A stretch of DNA of 64,000 bases from Zizania palustris (GCA_019279435.1 JAAALK010000289.1:46999164-47063163); one strand, 5' to 3'. Numbered from the stretch's first letter, positions 1 to 13,400 are shown. Notes: generated from the sequence alone by a model not told the origin. Made by a program: numbers and translations.

Positions 1-299
1 AAAATTGCCTACATGCAACTGTCAGTGAATGTGGTGGTCCCTATCTGTGAGTGATACATTGATGACATATTGGCAAACCGTGAAATTTATAATGGCACAG
101 AAAAAATTAACCCTAAATTTTACCCCACCTCGCCTTGCATATGTATTTTTCCCATGGAGCCCCATTCTCGCTTAATCTGACAGCCTATGGTTTGCGTCGA
201 TGGGGAACTGTTGGTGCATTTTTGGTCACAGTTTGACACACGTGTGGAATGGGAGATCTGCTTCACTCCAGTACAGGTCCTACGTTCTTAGAGAAAGGA

Positions 300-1320
300 T
301 TCAAGGCGTGCCAATCAGTTTGACACTGCAACTGATAAGGGAACATAAGATATGACATTAGTAGCATGACCTATTAGCTATCGAGCCGATGATCGTGACG
401 AGGATTGGATATTCATGGAATATCATGCCGATCGGCCATAAGGCCGATGACCTAAGATGAAGCGATCGGGTGAGCGTGCCATCGACTGATAAGATGAATA
501 ATGAACCGCGCAGGCCGATGGATGCTTTTTCGATGACTCATAAGATATATCGTGGAATCAATGATAACCCATCGTCTTGTACTCCGACGGAAATAAATAA
601 AATGTGCTAGATAACAAGTCTATATCATGAAAATCATCACAATAACTAGATCAGACCTAACCAAGACAGTAGCTAGTCACAATGATCTTAATACTATATC
701 GAAGAATCGGGCATGCTTTATTTAGATGAACGCTATACAACATGAAAGATATACAATAGCAAGAGATGTCAGACTTAACCGATGAAGCCTCAAACTATCA
801 CACCCAGATCACATCAATCTAAGATATCAAACTGAACTGATGCAGCCTTAGACCTAGCTAATACATCGAGAACAACCGGTGACCGTACTGTTTCAAGGTT
901 CACCTCAAGAGATCAAACTGAATTGATGCAGCCATGAGGATACTGATCTAATTGGTACAGATGTTGGGGGTGGCGGGACTCACCTTTTCACCGGAGATCG
1001 AAATGATGCAGCCTATCTCCAAGTGCTGAACCCTATCAGAATAAACCTTGGAGACCAAGGGTGGCGATGCGCCGAGTAGTTGATTGATAGAGATATGTGT
1101 TTCTAAGCTAACTAGGGATACATATTTATAGTCCAAAGACTTGCCGTCCAAGTACTCCATCTTAAACAATTCTAGATAATCTCTATCTCCTCTTTCTTGC
1201 ACCTTTTCTTCATCGGCTCCTTTTGCGTTCGATCATCTCATAGCAGCATGGACGAGCTTCCTTGACTTTCTTTGACTAGATTTCTTTGACTTTTTGGTTG
1301 GCCGTGCGCCATTCTTAGTG
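300..1320 (-). mobile_element. Probable LTR fragment of a retrotransposon
   Basis: Read on the - strand this stretch looks like retrotransposon LTR DNA: a TATA-like motif (CTATAAATATG, about 1122-1133), a downstream leader containing CGGCGCATCGCCACCC, and an upstream U3-like part with repeated CATCGGCC/GGCCGAT motifs (about 360-520). The short motif TGATGCAGCC recurs three times (about 838-1012). I could not place TG...CA termini or a target duplication, so the boundaries are approximate. No protein domain is encoded; the small reading frames across it resemble nothing I know. Positions 1-299 hold nothing I recognise. Confidence 0.4.
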
Positions 1321-1874
1321 GGTAACGATGCACAATGGATGGTGGTGCAATGATGGGTGGATGATGTGACATCCTATGTGGTGATGGGCGAAAGGAGCGG
1401 TGGTCAGCGCGATGATGCTCTAGCGCGGAAGTAGGCGCACGATAGACTACACGAAGGCAGCGTGGTGGCCTACGCTGTGGATGGCACGGTGGCCTTGGTC
1501 TACACGGGGGATTGCTAAGTAGAGGGGCGACCGATGAGGAGGCGTTGTAGTGTGGGTGAGGGTGCGACTAGCAGTGCGACATGGTCGACGATGCGATGGA
1601 GTCGCCACATACCATGCGACAACGATAGCTGTGATGTGGAAGAAAGAGAATGGGTAGAAAACCTAGGGTTTGGAATTCTAGTGTTATTTTGTAGTCTAGT
1701 TATTGAGCTATTGAGCTAGGTTGTTATTCTGGATTGATTTGAATCGGGTCTCCACAAGGGCCAGATGGGGAGTGAAGGGTAATACTCATCCCTAACAGAT
1801 ATGATAGGGATTGATTTTCCTCGTATGATTCCCTACAGGTAAAAAACGCCTAATATCCTGACTCCTAATGAGGG
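1321..1874. other. Intergenic, no feature recognised
   Basis: GC-rich, GTGG/GATG-rich low-complexity sequence with a 61-codon reading frame at 1534-1719 that shows no domain, no splice signals and no recognisable similarity. Probably decayed transposon DNA. Confidence 0.4.
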
Positions 1875-1974
1875 AATCATCCACAGGGAATCAGGAAACA
1901 AGTTCTTATTTACATCTCTAATCTAATCATCCACAGGGAATCATGAAACAAGTTCTTATTTACATCTCTAATCT
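1875..1974. repeat. 50-bp direct tandem duplication
   Basis: Two copies of a 50-bp unit (1875-1924 and 1925-1974) beginning AATCATCCACAGGG and differing at one base (GGAAAC versus TGAAAC in the middle). A simple local duplication in non-coding DNA. Confidence 0.9.
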
Positions 1975-2040
1975 AAATTGTTTGATTGCCCTGCATCGCG
2001 CATCCTAGCCATCTAATTGTAACTTGTCATCTGTATCGCA

Positions 2041-2820
2041 CATCGCTCAAGGAAACATTCTTATTTAACAAGTGAAACATTAATCTTCAACAGTTAAAAC
2101 ATTCATCTTCAATATGTGAAACATAACATAAAATATTTTTTCTCAACATTTGAAATATTAATCTTTAATAGGTGAAATATTTTGAAATAAACATCTTCAA
2201 AATGTGAAAGATTTGAAATAAAAAGAGTGAAAAACATTTGAACTAAAAGGGTTAAACCTCTAGAATAAAAGAACAAAATATTTTGCTCCCACGTATAAAA
2301 CATTGAGTTCCAACTTTGTAAGAGATGAAACATTCTGTGTTGGACTGACTATGTGCTGGGCACACTAGGTTGTGTATAGTGTGCTAGACACTCTAGGCTA
2401 AGCGTCTGACCCCAAAAAGAAAAACATTTTCATAAAGACTAGCATCGTACCCGTGCTACGCAACGTTGAATCCAAAAATGATTATAAAACAATACAATTA
2501 TGAAACATAGGTGCTTGGCGGTGAGCGGAAGCTGCAAGGACAGTTGAAGATAAAGACGATAATGATGATCCGGTGGTCGGGGATCCAATCGAAACAACAA
2601 CCGAGGACGAGGAAGGGACAATAGACCTGACAAAATTGACAAGGAGGACAGATGCAGCTGCCGGTGATGAGGGCAGGCGACTGGAGGTTGGCGGGTGGCA
2701 GCGGAGCAAAAACACACGGGGTGGCTCGGTTCACGAGGCTAGGGTTGGAATTGATGGTGGGATTTGGCCATGGACTCTAAAATTTATAAGGAGGCGCCAG
2801 AGAAGGAAATGAGTGTGTAT
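2041..2820. repeat. Degenerate GAAACATT-rich repeat tract and transposon-like GC-rich arm
   Basis: 2041-2340 is made of loosely repeated GTGAAACAT / TTGAAATA / ATCTTCAA words, a pattern common in grass DNA transposon interiors. 2430-2465 carries the word ACCCGTGCTACGCA, often seen at or near ends of grass repeats. 2500-2810 is a GC-rich arm with overlapping short reading frames on both strands and no domain. I could not find terminal repeats or a target duplication, so the family is not named. Confidence 0.35.
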
Positions 2821-2919
2821 TGAAGGGGATTTCGAGGCTTCCAAAATAATATTATGCCATGAATATGTTTTCTATTTATTTATTATTTCTATATAAAACT
2901 AATCAGATTTCCATATAAA

Positions 2920-3062
2920 AAGGTCAACTTCAATATATCGATGATTTCTATATATATATATTAATAATTTCAATATAAAACCAATCAACTTCCATATATC
3001 GATGATTTCTATATATTAATAATTATCATATAAAATAGAAAATCATCTTTCATATAAAATAG
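2920..3062. repeat. AT-rich imperfect tandem repeat (about 60-bp unit)
   Basis: Two clear copies of a unit containing TATCGATGATTTCTATATAT, separated by about 65 bp, with a weaker third. Non-coding, between transposon-like DNA and the upstream region of the E2F gene. Confidence 0.7.
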
Positions 3063-3358
3063 GCGGGGCCAGTGGTAAAGAGAGGAGTGGAGTCCACAAT
3101 GGGCTGGGTCGGACTAAGAAAAAAAAGGAAGATTCAATGACTATAATTTATTAGATGTAAATAAATATTTATGATTTAACAGATGAATTATCACGTGAAC
3201 TATGAATACTCAAACTCATCGATAATACAGGAGGATATATAAATAGCCTTAGACACAACATATTTTAAAATTTTTGGTAAACGCCAAATACGATGCACAG
3301 ATATTGCAGCCTGCAGGGACAAACCAAACCAAACTGACCTTATGAGATCGGGCGTGAG

Positions 3359-3407
3359 CCAATCAGGACGCTCCCCGCCAAAAAACAGAGAGCGCGGAGG
3401 CGGGAAA
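3359..3407 (+). promoter_or_regulatory. CCAAT box plus two E2F-type sites, far upstream of the E2F gene
   Basis: A CCAAT box at 3359-3363 is followed by CCCCGCCAAAA (3373-3383; on the other strand TTTTGGCGGGG, matching TTTSSCGS) and GCGGGAAA (3400-3407; on the other strand TTTCCCGC, an exact match to the plant E2F consensus TTTSSCGC). The two sites are 17 bp apart and point in opposite directions, as in many cell-cycle promoters. They lie about 1.3 kb before the E2F start codon. Either they belong to a distal promoter feeding a long 5' leader (a pyrimidine tract ending CTCTGCAG at about 4528 could be a leader-intron acceptor), or they are upstream control sites. Function is inferred from the motifs only. 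Confidence 0.5.
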
Positions 3408-3968
3408 ATAAAAGCGCGCGCACCTCTCCACGGTTTCGGACCCCACCACAGCTTTTGCCTTCTTTCCTCTTCTTTTGGATGGCCACAGCTCACATTTGCA
3501 CCCACTCTTTTAAACTACACCTCTTTATATTTCTTTATATTTTCTTCCATATTTATATTTATCAGATAATACTATTAATCCCACAGATAAATAACTTATA
3601 TTTTTTTACGTATACAAGGGATTAGAAGAATAACATCTAAATTTGGAATTTTGTCAAAATTGGAAGAGACAATAAGAACGGACAAATTTAGACTGATACG
3701 ACGATACTGGAAGAGAAAAAGTTAATCGTAGGAAAATTTATATGAAACATGGAGGCTTCAGGCTATTAGGGCCTTTTGTAAATGGTTAGAACAAGCGATA
3801 AATACAACTATTTTCGAACACATGAATTTTACAAAAACTAAACTAAATCCTCTAAAATTCTTAAAAAATACTCCATTCCAAAAGCCCCTATTGATTTTTG
3901 AAAATCAATAGAAAAGGATAATTTTCCACTAAGAATAACAAAATAGTAAAAAGGATTGTTGCCACGTA

Positions 3969-4186
3969 CTCCCTCCATTTATTTTGTAATAACATTGTTT
4001 ACTTTTATATCATCTTATTTAAAAATCTTTTAAAAATATGATTTATTTTGTTATAATTTATTTTATTATCAAAGGTATTTCGATCATAACTCTTTTTTAC
4101 ATATTTGTACAAAAGTTTTGAATAAAACAAATGATCAAATGTTGTGATAAAAGTCAACGACATAATTTAAAAATAAATAGAGGTAG
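3969..4186. mobile_element. Stowaway-type MITE (Tc1/mariner)
   Basis: Starts CTCCCTCCATTTATTTT and ends with its inverted complement AAAATAAATAGAGGTAG. Both ends are flanked by the TA target dinucleotide (3967-3968 and 4187-4188). Length 218 bp, AT-rich, no coding capacity. All of these are Stowaway hallmarks. It sits between the distal E2F-type sites and the E2F first exon. Confidence 0.88.
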
Positions 4187-4506
4187 TAGTACTTTTTGAT
4201 TATATATTTTTAAAATCAATTTTGTGGGTTTATGAAATCAATAATTGACACTATTTAAACCAAAAACAAATTCGTATTATGAATCGTGCAAAATGAAAAA
4301 TAACAACAAATACTCTTTGTGTTTTATACTTAAATCGTCCGACCTTTTATTTTCCAAATTTCTCTAGTTTCAACTAACTTTACAGAAAAATATATACATC
4401 AATTATAAAACTAAACCACTTTTATTAAATATATTTGGTATTATATAGATTATCACATATTTAAAATTTTAATTGAAGTTAAAGAAATTAAAGTTAAAGG
4501 TTTTGC

Positions 4507-4671
4507 AATTTGTCCCTCTTCTCTGCAGCGTTCACTAGTACTAAAACCTGCAATTTCCCTCCTTTCTTCGTGCTCCCCTTCTTCCCTCGTTTCCCCCTGC
4601 CGCCAAAATCCTCAGATCCAAACCCTAGCGCCGCCTGCGGCTTGATCTACCGCTCGGCACCTCCGATCTCC
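4507..4671 (+). other. 5' leader of the E2F gene
   Basis: Pyrimidine-rich and then GC-rich DNA typical of a grass 5' UTR, continuous with coding exon 1. No clear TATA box sits just upstream. The CTCTGCAG at about 4521-4528 may be a splice acceptor for a leader intron rather than transcribed leader. Exact transcription start not determinable. Confidence 0.45.
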
Positions 4672-7600
4672 ATGGCGGCGGCCGGCGGCGGCACCAGCGA
4701 GGTCGCGGCGCGGATGATGCTGCAGCGCTACCAGCCGTTCGCGTCGCCGCCAGGCGAGTACCACCAGTTCGGCGTGGCCGGCGGCGGCGGCGGCGATATG
4801 ACGGAGGCCGTGCTCGTAAGGACGCCAGTGAGTCCCTGGATTCGGAGGGTGGGGTGGAGTTGGCGACCTGTGGAGCTCTGTTGCTCGTTTCGGTTGTTTG
4901 GTTGGACGCTTGCTTGGAACGTGGGTTCCCCAGTCTCCGTCTCGCTGGCGGCAGAGGGGAAGGTGGGGGATTTTGTCTGCTCCGCCGTGACAGCTCGGCT
5001 GTAGCATTGCTGCAGCGCAACGCCGTAGATTTGATGGCGAGCAAGCTGGGGTGGATGGGGATGGGTGCTTTCTCGATGCCGTGTGGGCAAAATTTGGTGA
5101 ATTTTGCTGGTCTCGGTGGGTTGCCGTGCAATTCTGCGGATATTTAATAATTTTTTTTGTGTTCTGATTATGCCTGGATGAGGTGGTCAGATGGGGATAC
5201 TTGACCGAGGCCTTTTCGAATCTGCTGCTAGGATGGAACGAGGACGCACTAATTCTGTCGCACTAGATAATCTTAAGGCAAAGGATGATGCTCCCGTTCA
5301 CTTGTTTTCTGTTAGTACAGAATAGATCAGGGTGCAACCGATGAATGTGATTTCTATAAAAAGAAGATGCAATTTTCCCTAGTAATTGATACAGCACAAA
5401 TCCACTAGCTAGTTTGATAGTCCATTGGAACGGTTTGGTGATTCTTGTGCTAATGAACCATTTTGGAAAGCGCCTTTTTGGTACTTTATAGCATGTTTTA
5501 ATTATTCAAACGATTGTTGCCTAGATTTAACATTGTGGTCAGGGTCTCAATAACCACATTACTTCCAGATGGGAATGGTATCTTGATGGGGGGGGGGGGA
5601 GATTGGCATGGCTACACTGTCATGGAAGCTCATAGGACCATGGATCAGTACTCTTTATATGTACTGTATTCTAATGATGAGGTCTAATGTTGCTAAAATC
5701 CAGCAATAACTGATAGCCATGCTCCTTCCTCTTCTCAGATGTAATGCCACTATGCTTGTTGCAACCAATGCGAGCCCATGCTTGTGTGTTCAAGTGCTAG
5801 CTTCAAAAACCCCAATCCATTCTCCACAACTTTCTAAATATTATGCATTTGTCATGAGTTTCTATCTTTGGCTAACTACCCTTTGCATTGTGAGAAGAGA
5901 CATGTAATTTGAATTCACTACAGTCTTGGCTCCTTTTTTATTTAACATGTATAAATTCAGGAATTACTTCACACATTAATAACTTTCCCAGGATCCGTTG
6001 GTAACTTCAAAATACTTCTGTTTCTGAGTTTAATTTCTTTCTACATGTCTCTCTTCCCTTAGATGGGACTGGGATACTCTGTGAATTAATGCATTAGCAA
6101 TTAGACCTTCGTATTTACTACATAGCTCTAAAAATTGTCTCCTATTCTGTACAATAGGATGCATACAAGGAAATGGTGCCCTACTGTTAGACTATAATAG
6201 CCAGTTAGGCTGTATAATCACTACTAGTTGGGCTCCTGAACGAATTCCATTAACCAAACATTTCAGATGACCTTATTATGTAATACATGTTTCTGAGTTT
6301 CTTTTGAAAGTATAGTGAGGTATCTTCATGCTATGTTTTCCTGCTTTCGCATTAAATCTGACAAGAGTGTATTTTTTGTAGTTAAAGAGGAAACATGACA
6401 GAGAAGAAAATGAAGCTGCTGAATCTAACAACTGGATGATGAGCCCTGGGTATGCTAATGCAGCAGGCAGTCCCGTTCCTACTCCACTTTCTGGAAAAGG
6501 TTCTAAAACTTTTGCCAAATCAAAAGCTGCAAAAGGCCAGAAATCTTGTCCTCAGACTCCTTTGTGTTCTGGTTAGTAATGCATATGCAGTCAGGAGACA
6601 GCATGAATCCATGAATCATCCTTATCATGGTAAGTTAGTCATGTTAACCCCATGCTCTTTCTCAGGTTCTCCAGGCAATCCGGTTACTCCTGTTGGTGGC
6701 TGCCGCTATGATAGCTCCCTAGGTAAGAAGAAGAGTCATTCATATTTTGACCGATGTTCTCCTTTTGGACCTGAGAGTTTATTGATAACTTCTTAACTTG
6801 TTTTTGATATTTATTGGTATTATTGTCTTTCAGGACTGTTGACAAAAAAGTTCCTAAACTTGCTGAAGGGTGCGCCTGGTGGTATAGTTGATCTGAATAA
6901 TGCTGCAGAAACACTAGAGGTTGGTAGTTCTTTTCTCATATCTTGTTCCCAAGTACACTTTATTTTCTTAAGTCTATAATTATGGTAAATGGTTTGCAGG
7001 TACAGAAAAGGCGTATATATGACATCACTAATGTCCTTGAAGGGATAGGACTTATAGAAAAGAAGCTCAAGAACAATATTCGTTGGAAGTAATATACTCT
7101 CTTTGTACCCATTTCTGTAAATGGCATTTCATGGATATCACTTCATATGCCCTTTTGCAGAGGAATTGATGACTCTAGACCAGGAGAAGTTAGTGATGAT
7201 ATGTCCATCTTACAGGTATCATGCTTTTTCTGTCATCCATAGAAAACATAAGCTGGGGATGCAGGTGCTTAACTAATGGTTTTATGAAATTTTTATATAT
7301 GTCATCCACAGGCTGATATTGAAGCCCTCTCACTGAAGGAGCACAGCTTAGATGAACGAATAAGGTTGACAACCAGCTGCTTAAAGTTCTTGATGTGAAA
7401 TATTCTTTGACTAAGCATGCTTCTCCATTGTTTTGTGCAGTGAAATGCGAGATAAGTTAAGAGAGCTCACTGAAGATGAGAATAACCAAAAGTAACTTTT
7501 TCCCTTTTTTGTCGAGTAATTATTAGTTCATTATAATTACCTAAGATTTTTGGACTTCAACATGAGTTTAAAATCTGTTCTTTCATCTCTCTTCCTACAG

Positions 7601-9155
7601 GTGGCTTTATGTCACGGAAGATGACATCAAGTCTTTGCCCTGCTTCCAGGTTTGATTTATTTTGGAACTCTAGGAATCGTTAAATGATCCTGGTATTATT
7701 TTTATGTGTCAAGCAAATTACCAATAGTATATTGTAATACACAGAATCAGACACTGATTGCAATCAAAGCGCCTCATGGTACAACTCTGGAGGTCCCAGA
7801 TCCTGATGAAGTGAGTTGTGACATGTCTGTTGTATTCAGAACCTTGTGTGGGTGTTACATTCTGTTAATGGAGGCAGCTTCCTTCATGCAGGTGAATGAT
7901 TATCCACAGAGGAGATATAGGATTGTTCTAAGGAGCACTATGGGTCCAATAGATGTCTACCTAGTTAGGTATTTTTTGTTACTTCTATATCTCCACTATG
8001 ATAATAGCTTTAGAACATAGAGCTCTAGCTTAGCATGAAGGCTAATGCCATTCTCTATTCATTTTAGTCAATTTGAGGAGATGAGTGGCATGGAGACTCC
8101 TCCGAGGACTGTGCAGACAGTAAACATGGATTCTCTAGAGAATCCTAGGACACCATTGGCTGCAGAATCCAACAAAGCTGCAGAGACAGAATCAAATATT
8201 CAAGAAGGGTTGATACTGCCTTCTGATGTTCCTAGTTCACAGGATATTGGAGGGATGATGAAGATTGTCCCTTCAGAACTTGATGTAAGTTCACTTCCTT
8301 GCATAACTGTCGTCAAGATGTTCCATCTTGAATTGATCTGGTTAGGAACCTGTATTTTTTTTTTGCAGTCTTTCACTCTACTACTGAACCTTATGCCTCA
8401 GTTATCTGCGTCTGCTTCCCTCCAATTAGTCAAACAGAACCACAACACATCAGCTTCACCATATCACTTGTTTATCTGCAACTTTCCTCTGATCAGTCAC
8501 TGTGTGTTTGGTGTTCGATAATTCAATATATCAATGATTGACCTGTAATGAACCTGACTACTGATTGATCATCACAGGACTGACCGACTGATGAGTCTTA
8601 TACCCCCCTTCAGGAGGAAAATGGTTATTTATTGAATTTTGACTGGTCGTGCTACCTCTTTGAGAGAGGAACATGTCATTAACTGTATTAGGAAAATGCT
8701 ATACCTAAAGTAATTCCACTAAAACCAGAAGTAAAATAAATAATCCCCTATCAGTTCTGGATGTACCTTCTCTATCACATTTGAGTTCAGTTATAATTTC
8801 GATACTACTAGCTATTTACTTCCTGGCACAAGTTCTTAATGATTTGACAAGCTTTTTTTTGCAGACTGACGCGGACTACTGGCTCTTAACAGATACAGGG
8901 GTTAGCATTACCGACATGTGGAAGACATCTCGTATCCTCTTTCTAACAGTCTATCACCTGTATCTTTTCGCCATCCTCTAATATTGTAGTATAGGTGTAT
9001 ATCGTGCCCATTTTGGTTTGAAACCACAAGAACCTTAACTCGAAAACTCAGCAGAGGTGGAGTGGGAAGGAATCGAAAAGTTTAACGCCGAGGACTTCCT
9101 GGAGGTTAGCACCCCTCAGCAGCAGGATAAACCATCCTCCGAAATCATGAATTGA
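4672..9155 (+). CDS. E2F transcription factor (typical E2F, 438 aa)
   Basis: Cell-cycle transcription factor that pairs with DP to bind TTTSSCGC sites and is held by retinoblastoma-related protein. Coding exons: 4672-4827, 6382-6571, 6666-6722, 6834-6919, 7000-7088, 7161-7215, 7312-7364, 7441-7491, 7601-7649, 7745-7810, 7892-7968, 8068-8284, 8865-8931, 9052-9155. All junctions are GT-AG and phases agree through 439 codons including the stop. Residues about 128-193 form the winged-helix domain with the hallmark RRIYDITNVLEGIGLIEKK (167-185); 194-320 is the coiled-coil and marked-box dimerisation region (RYRIVLRSTMGPIDVYLVS). The C-terminus holds DYWLLTDTGVSITDMW (386-401), the retinoblastoma-binding/activation segment. 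The first donor is ambiguous: GT at 4828 gives the family-like LVRTPLKRKH; GTAAGG at 4816 is also in frame and would drop four residues. Similar to plant E2FA/B-class proteins; which paralogue is not decided. Confidence 0.96.
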
Positions 9156-9800
9156 AGCTCCTGTATTAGCTGAAAACCTGAAAATATGGCGGAAGACTGG
9201 AATTATCATTCAAATACCTGAGAGTTGTCTGTTTCTTGGCATGGGCTACTGGCGGCTGAGCAAAAACTGTAGAACAGAGGTTCCAGGGATTGGCTGTGAT
9301 GTACAGATGGCAACTTGGCATCAAATTAGCAGTTTCCTGGATCAAGTTCAGACATTCTGATCATTCGGGTATGACTGGAAAGCTGAATGAGTCTTGGAGC
9401 CGCATTTGTGGCGATCTTGAGTTGTGTACGTTGTATCTCAACAACAAGAAGGGAGTGTATAACTAGGTATGGTACCTGAAACTATACAGTGCCACGATCT
9501 CCGGGACTAAATTATTTCAAGCTGCACTGTAGACTAGAAGCTGACACGGTTGTAATATAAACATCTTCACCTGAAGAAAAGAACTTTCATATTCTGGGTG
9601 GTATTTGTCGGCTTCACTGCCTCACTGGTACCATCTTGAAATGGACAGATGCAGTGAGTTTGGTAGCTTCTCTCATGACATGTCTAATCTTCAGCGTCTT
9701 GCTGGAAATCGGCCTTGCAATCACCCGCTTCTACTTTTTATTTTTGCTTTTGAACGAATTACCTTTTGATGTACATCTTGTGACGTTTTCTATAATATAA
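9156..9800 (+). other. E2F 3' UTR and downstream flank
   Basis: Non-coding sequence after the E2F stop codon. AT-rich stretches with AATATAA-type near-upstream elements at about 9557-9562 and 9790-9800 are plausible polyadenylation regions. From about 9800 to 10215 the sequence turns AT-rich and ends with a GTATGGAGGGG word (about 9990-10000) resembling one end of a Stowaway element whose partner end I could not find. Confidence 0.5.
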
Positions 9801-10479
9801 TGTGTTTTATTAAATTCAAACATCAAACTTCTCTAATGTTTGCGAGATTGGTTTTATTAAATTCATCATAAAATGTATTATAATTGTGTATTTATTTGAT
9901 ATTATAGATGCTAATATATTTTGTAAAAAAATTGGAGATCAAAATTGCAGAATTTAATTTAAAATAAGTGAGATGAATTATAATATAAAAAGTATGGAGG
10001 GGTATGTTGGGTCATATCTTGTTGTGACGTTTTCTTTTCAGCTTCAAGTTAGGAGCTACTCCTTCATTTCATTTTCTTGCTTGTTAACATCGGGCACAGT
10101 TGACTATTATTTCTCTTCTTGGCCATGTTTTTTTTGCAGTCGTTTTACATCAATTTAGCTATCCTAAATATATTTATTAAAAGAATAAGTCTATGTATTC
10201 TCACACGTATTGTTTTTTTAGAATAACTAGTAGGAGAGGCTCGAACTAAGGTTATATATTGCATGAAAATAAAAAATTACAAAAAGAAAACCACAAAGTC
10301 AATCTAGAGAATAGGGGAAAGGATGACACATAGAAGCTTTGTTTATAGATTGTTAATCCAACTATCGAGAGGAACTTTGACACATAGTCTAAATCTATTG
10401 CTTTGAAGGGACAGCTCCGCCCAGAAAGAAGCGAGCCAAGTATCAAAACCATAGGATCCAAAAGCCCACCAGGATGATT

Positions 10480-13400
10480 TCAAGGATGAAGAGCCACCGA
10501 GAGCTGCCATGGTAGGTTGCAATCATGTCCGCTATAGAGTCAGGACTGTTCCATGAAATATTAAGGCAATTCCAGCAAGTTGAGCTGAAACTACATAGGA
10601 AGAACAAGTGCTTCGAGGATTCTAGAACATTATCTATACAAAGAGAGCAGCTATCGTTTGAGTCAGATGTGGCTACGTGTTTTCTCCGAAGAAGTTCCTT
10701 AATGTTAATCCTATCATGCAGTAAAAGCTAGAAGAATATCCTAAGCTTGTTGGAACATTGGGATTTCCAAAACCAAGTGAATACTGGGTGAGCAGGAGAC
10801 ACCACAAATGTACTGAGATATAACTTGTGAGACCTGAAAATATTCAACCCCCATATGTATCCCCAGGAATCAATGGATGAGGGAAACACTGATGTCTGAT
10901 TGAGTAATGCTTGAAGATACTGGAATTCCAAAAACGCTTATGGATAGAGTGGTAGGAAGAAGTGCCGATTACATTCTAGGTGTTGGAGAAACTTGGCCAG
11001 AGAGATCTCTTTGCTCTTCGCAAAGGAGAAAAGATGAGGCAAGATAGAATTAAGCGGTTGGGAAGACCAAAGCTCATGCCACAAGAAAATAGTTGACCCA
11101 TTACCAACTGAGGGTTTAGCAATGACAAGAAATAAAGGCTGAAGCTTGAGCACCTCAGACCACTATGGCGAACCTCGCCTACATATTGATCGGGGGAGTG
11201 ATCCAGCCTTATAGTAAGATGAACAAACAAGGTCAACCCAAGGGACATCCCTTCTGTTGTAAAATTTATCCAAATGCTCCGTGAGAAGCGTTGTATTTTG
11301 ACCCTTAAGATTAATAACACCCAACCCTCCATGCTTCTTAGGCATACAAATATTTTCCCAAGTAATGAGTGGCTTCTTAGTAGTGAGGGCAGTTTGCCCC
11401 CTCCACAAACAATGGTGGTGAGCTCGGTCAATATAGTGAATTACTTTGGAAGGTAGTCGAAACATACTCATAGTGTATATAGGTAGGTCTGATAGAATCG
11501 AGTTAACCACCACCAACTTTCCCACTAAGGATAGCTAATAGGAAGTTGCAGTAAGACGACGCTCCACCTTGGAAATGAGAGAGCTGAAATCTTGAAATTT
11601 TGGCCTCCTGATTCCCTAAGGAAGGCTTAGATAGGGGATGGGAAATTTCCCAAGGGTACAACCAAAGGTTCTTGCTAGAACATCAGTACATTATCTCTCA
11701 ATGTTGATAGGAATAAGACAAGATTTCGGGAAGTTGATTTTCCGACCTGTTGAGATAGAGAAAGAGTTTAGAATGGCCTTAAGGGAAAGCAATTTCACTG
11801 TGAGGCTTGAATAAATATCATCGTGTCATCAACATACTAAATAATAGGGAAGTCCTGAGAGTGATGATAGATCGGGGCGGTGATAACTCCATGAGAAGCC
11901 ATTCCATTAAGAATATATTGAAGCAATTCTCCGACTATGACAAATAGTAGAGGGGATGATAGAGTGTCACCTTGTCTACCCCCTCGTAGACAATCAAAGA
12001 ACTTTCCAACATGGCCATTAAGTAAAACCGCAAAGTGTGCAGATTGAAAGATATTATATATCCACAACAGCTAGCGGTTAGGGAAGCCTTGTTGTGAAAG
12101 CATCAACAAGATAGTGGAATGTTCGATCATATCGAATGCCTTCTCAAAGTCAAGTTTGATGAGAGCCACAAGATCTTTGGAAAAATGGCATTGTTGAGTG
12201 AAGTCAAAAGTCCATGCAAGATAGTCTTGAATTGATCGACCCCTTATAAACCCATATTGATTCTTATGAATAATTTGTGGCATTAACGATTGAAGATGAC
12301 TAGCCAAAAGATTTGTGATGATTTTGATTACCGAATTGAGGATATCAGTCTGAAGTCATTTACTGAGTTAGGGCTGTCAGATTTTGGAACCAAGGTAATA
12401 TAAGAACTATTAACCAATCAGAGATTAATGATATTGTTATAAAAAGCCTGACAAAGCCTATAAAAATCCTGTTTAATGATCATCCAACAAGTCTTATAGA
12501 AGTGATCGTTAAATCCATCTGGACCTAGGGCCTTGCCGCAGGGCATTGAGTAGATAATAGAGTCAATCTCAGCTGGAGAGAAGGGGGTAACAAGTTGATC
12601 CAAGCTCGGCAATAGCGAAATAAGGTTAGGGAGATCAAAGGGCATAGGGGGGTTTGAGGAGTAGCCCATTCTAGAAAGGAATGAATCCAGAAAACATTAG
12701 TTTTGTCTTCCTGAGAATGAACATAATTTCCATTGGGAAGAGTCACTGAGTGGATGGTATTACATTTGAGATGATCCGTGGCCGCAGCGTGGAAAAATTT
12801 CATGTTTCATCTCCCAAACGTGTCAACCAAATAATATAGTTTTGCTTCCAATATGTTTGCTTGAGTCGAAGAAGAGAGGAAATATGTTTCTTGAGGATCA
12901 GTCTAAGATTGGATTCAAGAGTGTTTAGAGGTCTAAGGTCTTCCGTGGCATCCAACAGAAGGAGCATTATATGAGAAGCTTTTAAAGATTGTTGAATATT
13001 ACTGAAACGTCTTTGCCAGCGGTGAATGCATTGTTGGAGCCTTGCTAATTTCAAAGAGATATCCCTAACCGGGTTCAGGGAGTAAGAGATGCCCTTCTAG
13101 CAATGAGAGATTGTTGCAGAGAAATACGGGAAAGAAGTCCAGTAGTTCTCAAAGCGAAAAATATAGGAGCATTGAATATTAGTACCAATCAGTATGTTGC
13201 AAGGAACATGGTCTGAAGTGAAGCGATTCAGAGTGGTGAATATTGTGTTTGGATACTGTGAGATCCAATTAGCTGATGTTAGACACTAGTCTAGTTGAAC
13301 TAAAAGGGGGTCTGATTGCATATTTCTCCAAGTGAAACGCCGACCAGACAGAGGGATTTCAAGCAAACCTTAATTGCCGATGCAAGAGTTGAACAAGTCT

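Noticed and set aside
2439..2812. Overlapping 74-92-codon frames on both strands
   Set aside because: All frames are open because of base composition in a transposon-like arm; no domain or splice support.
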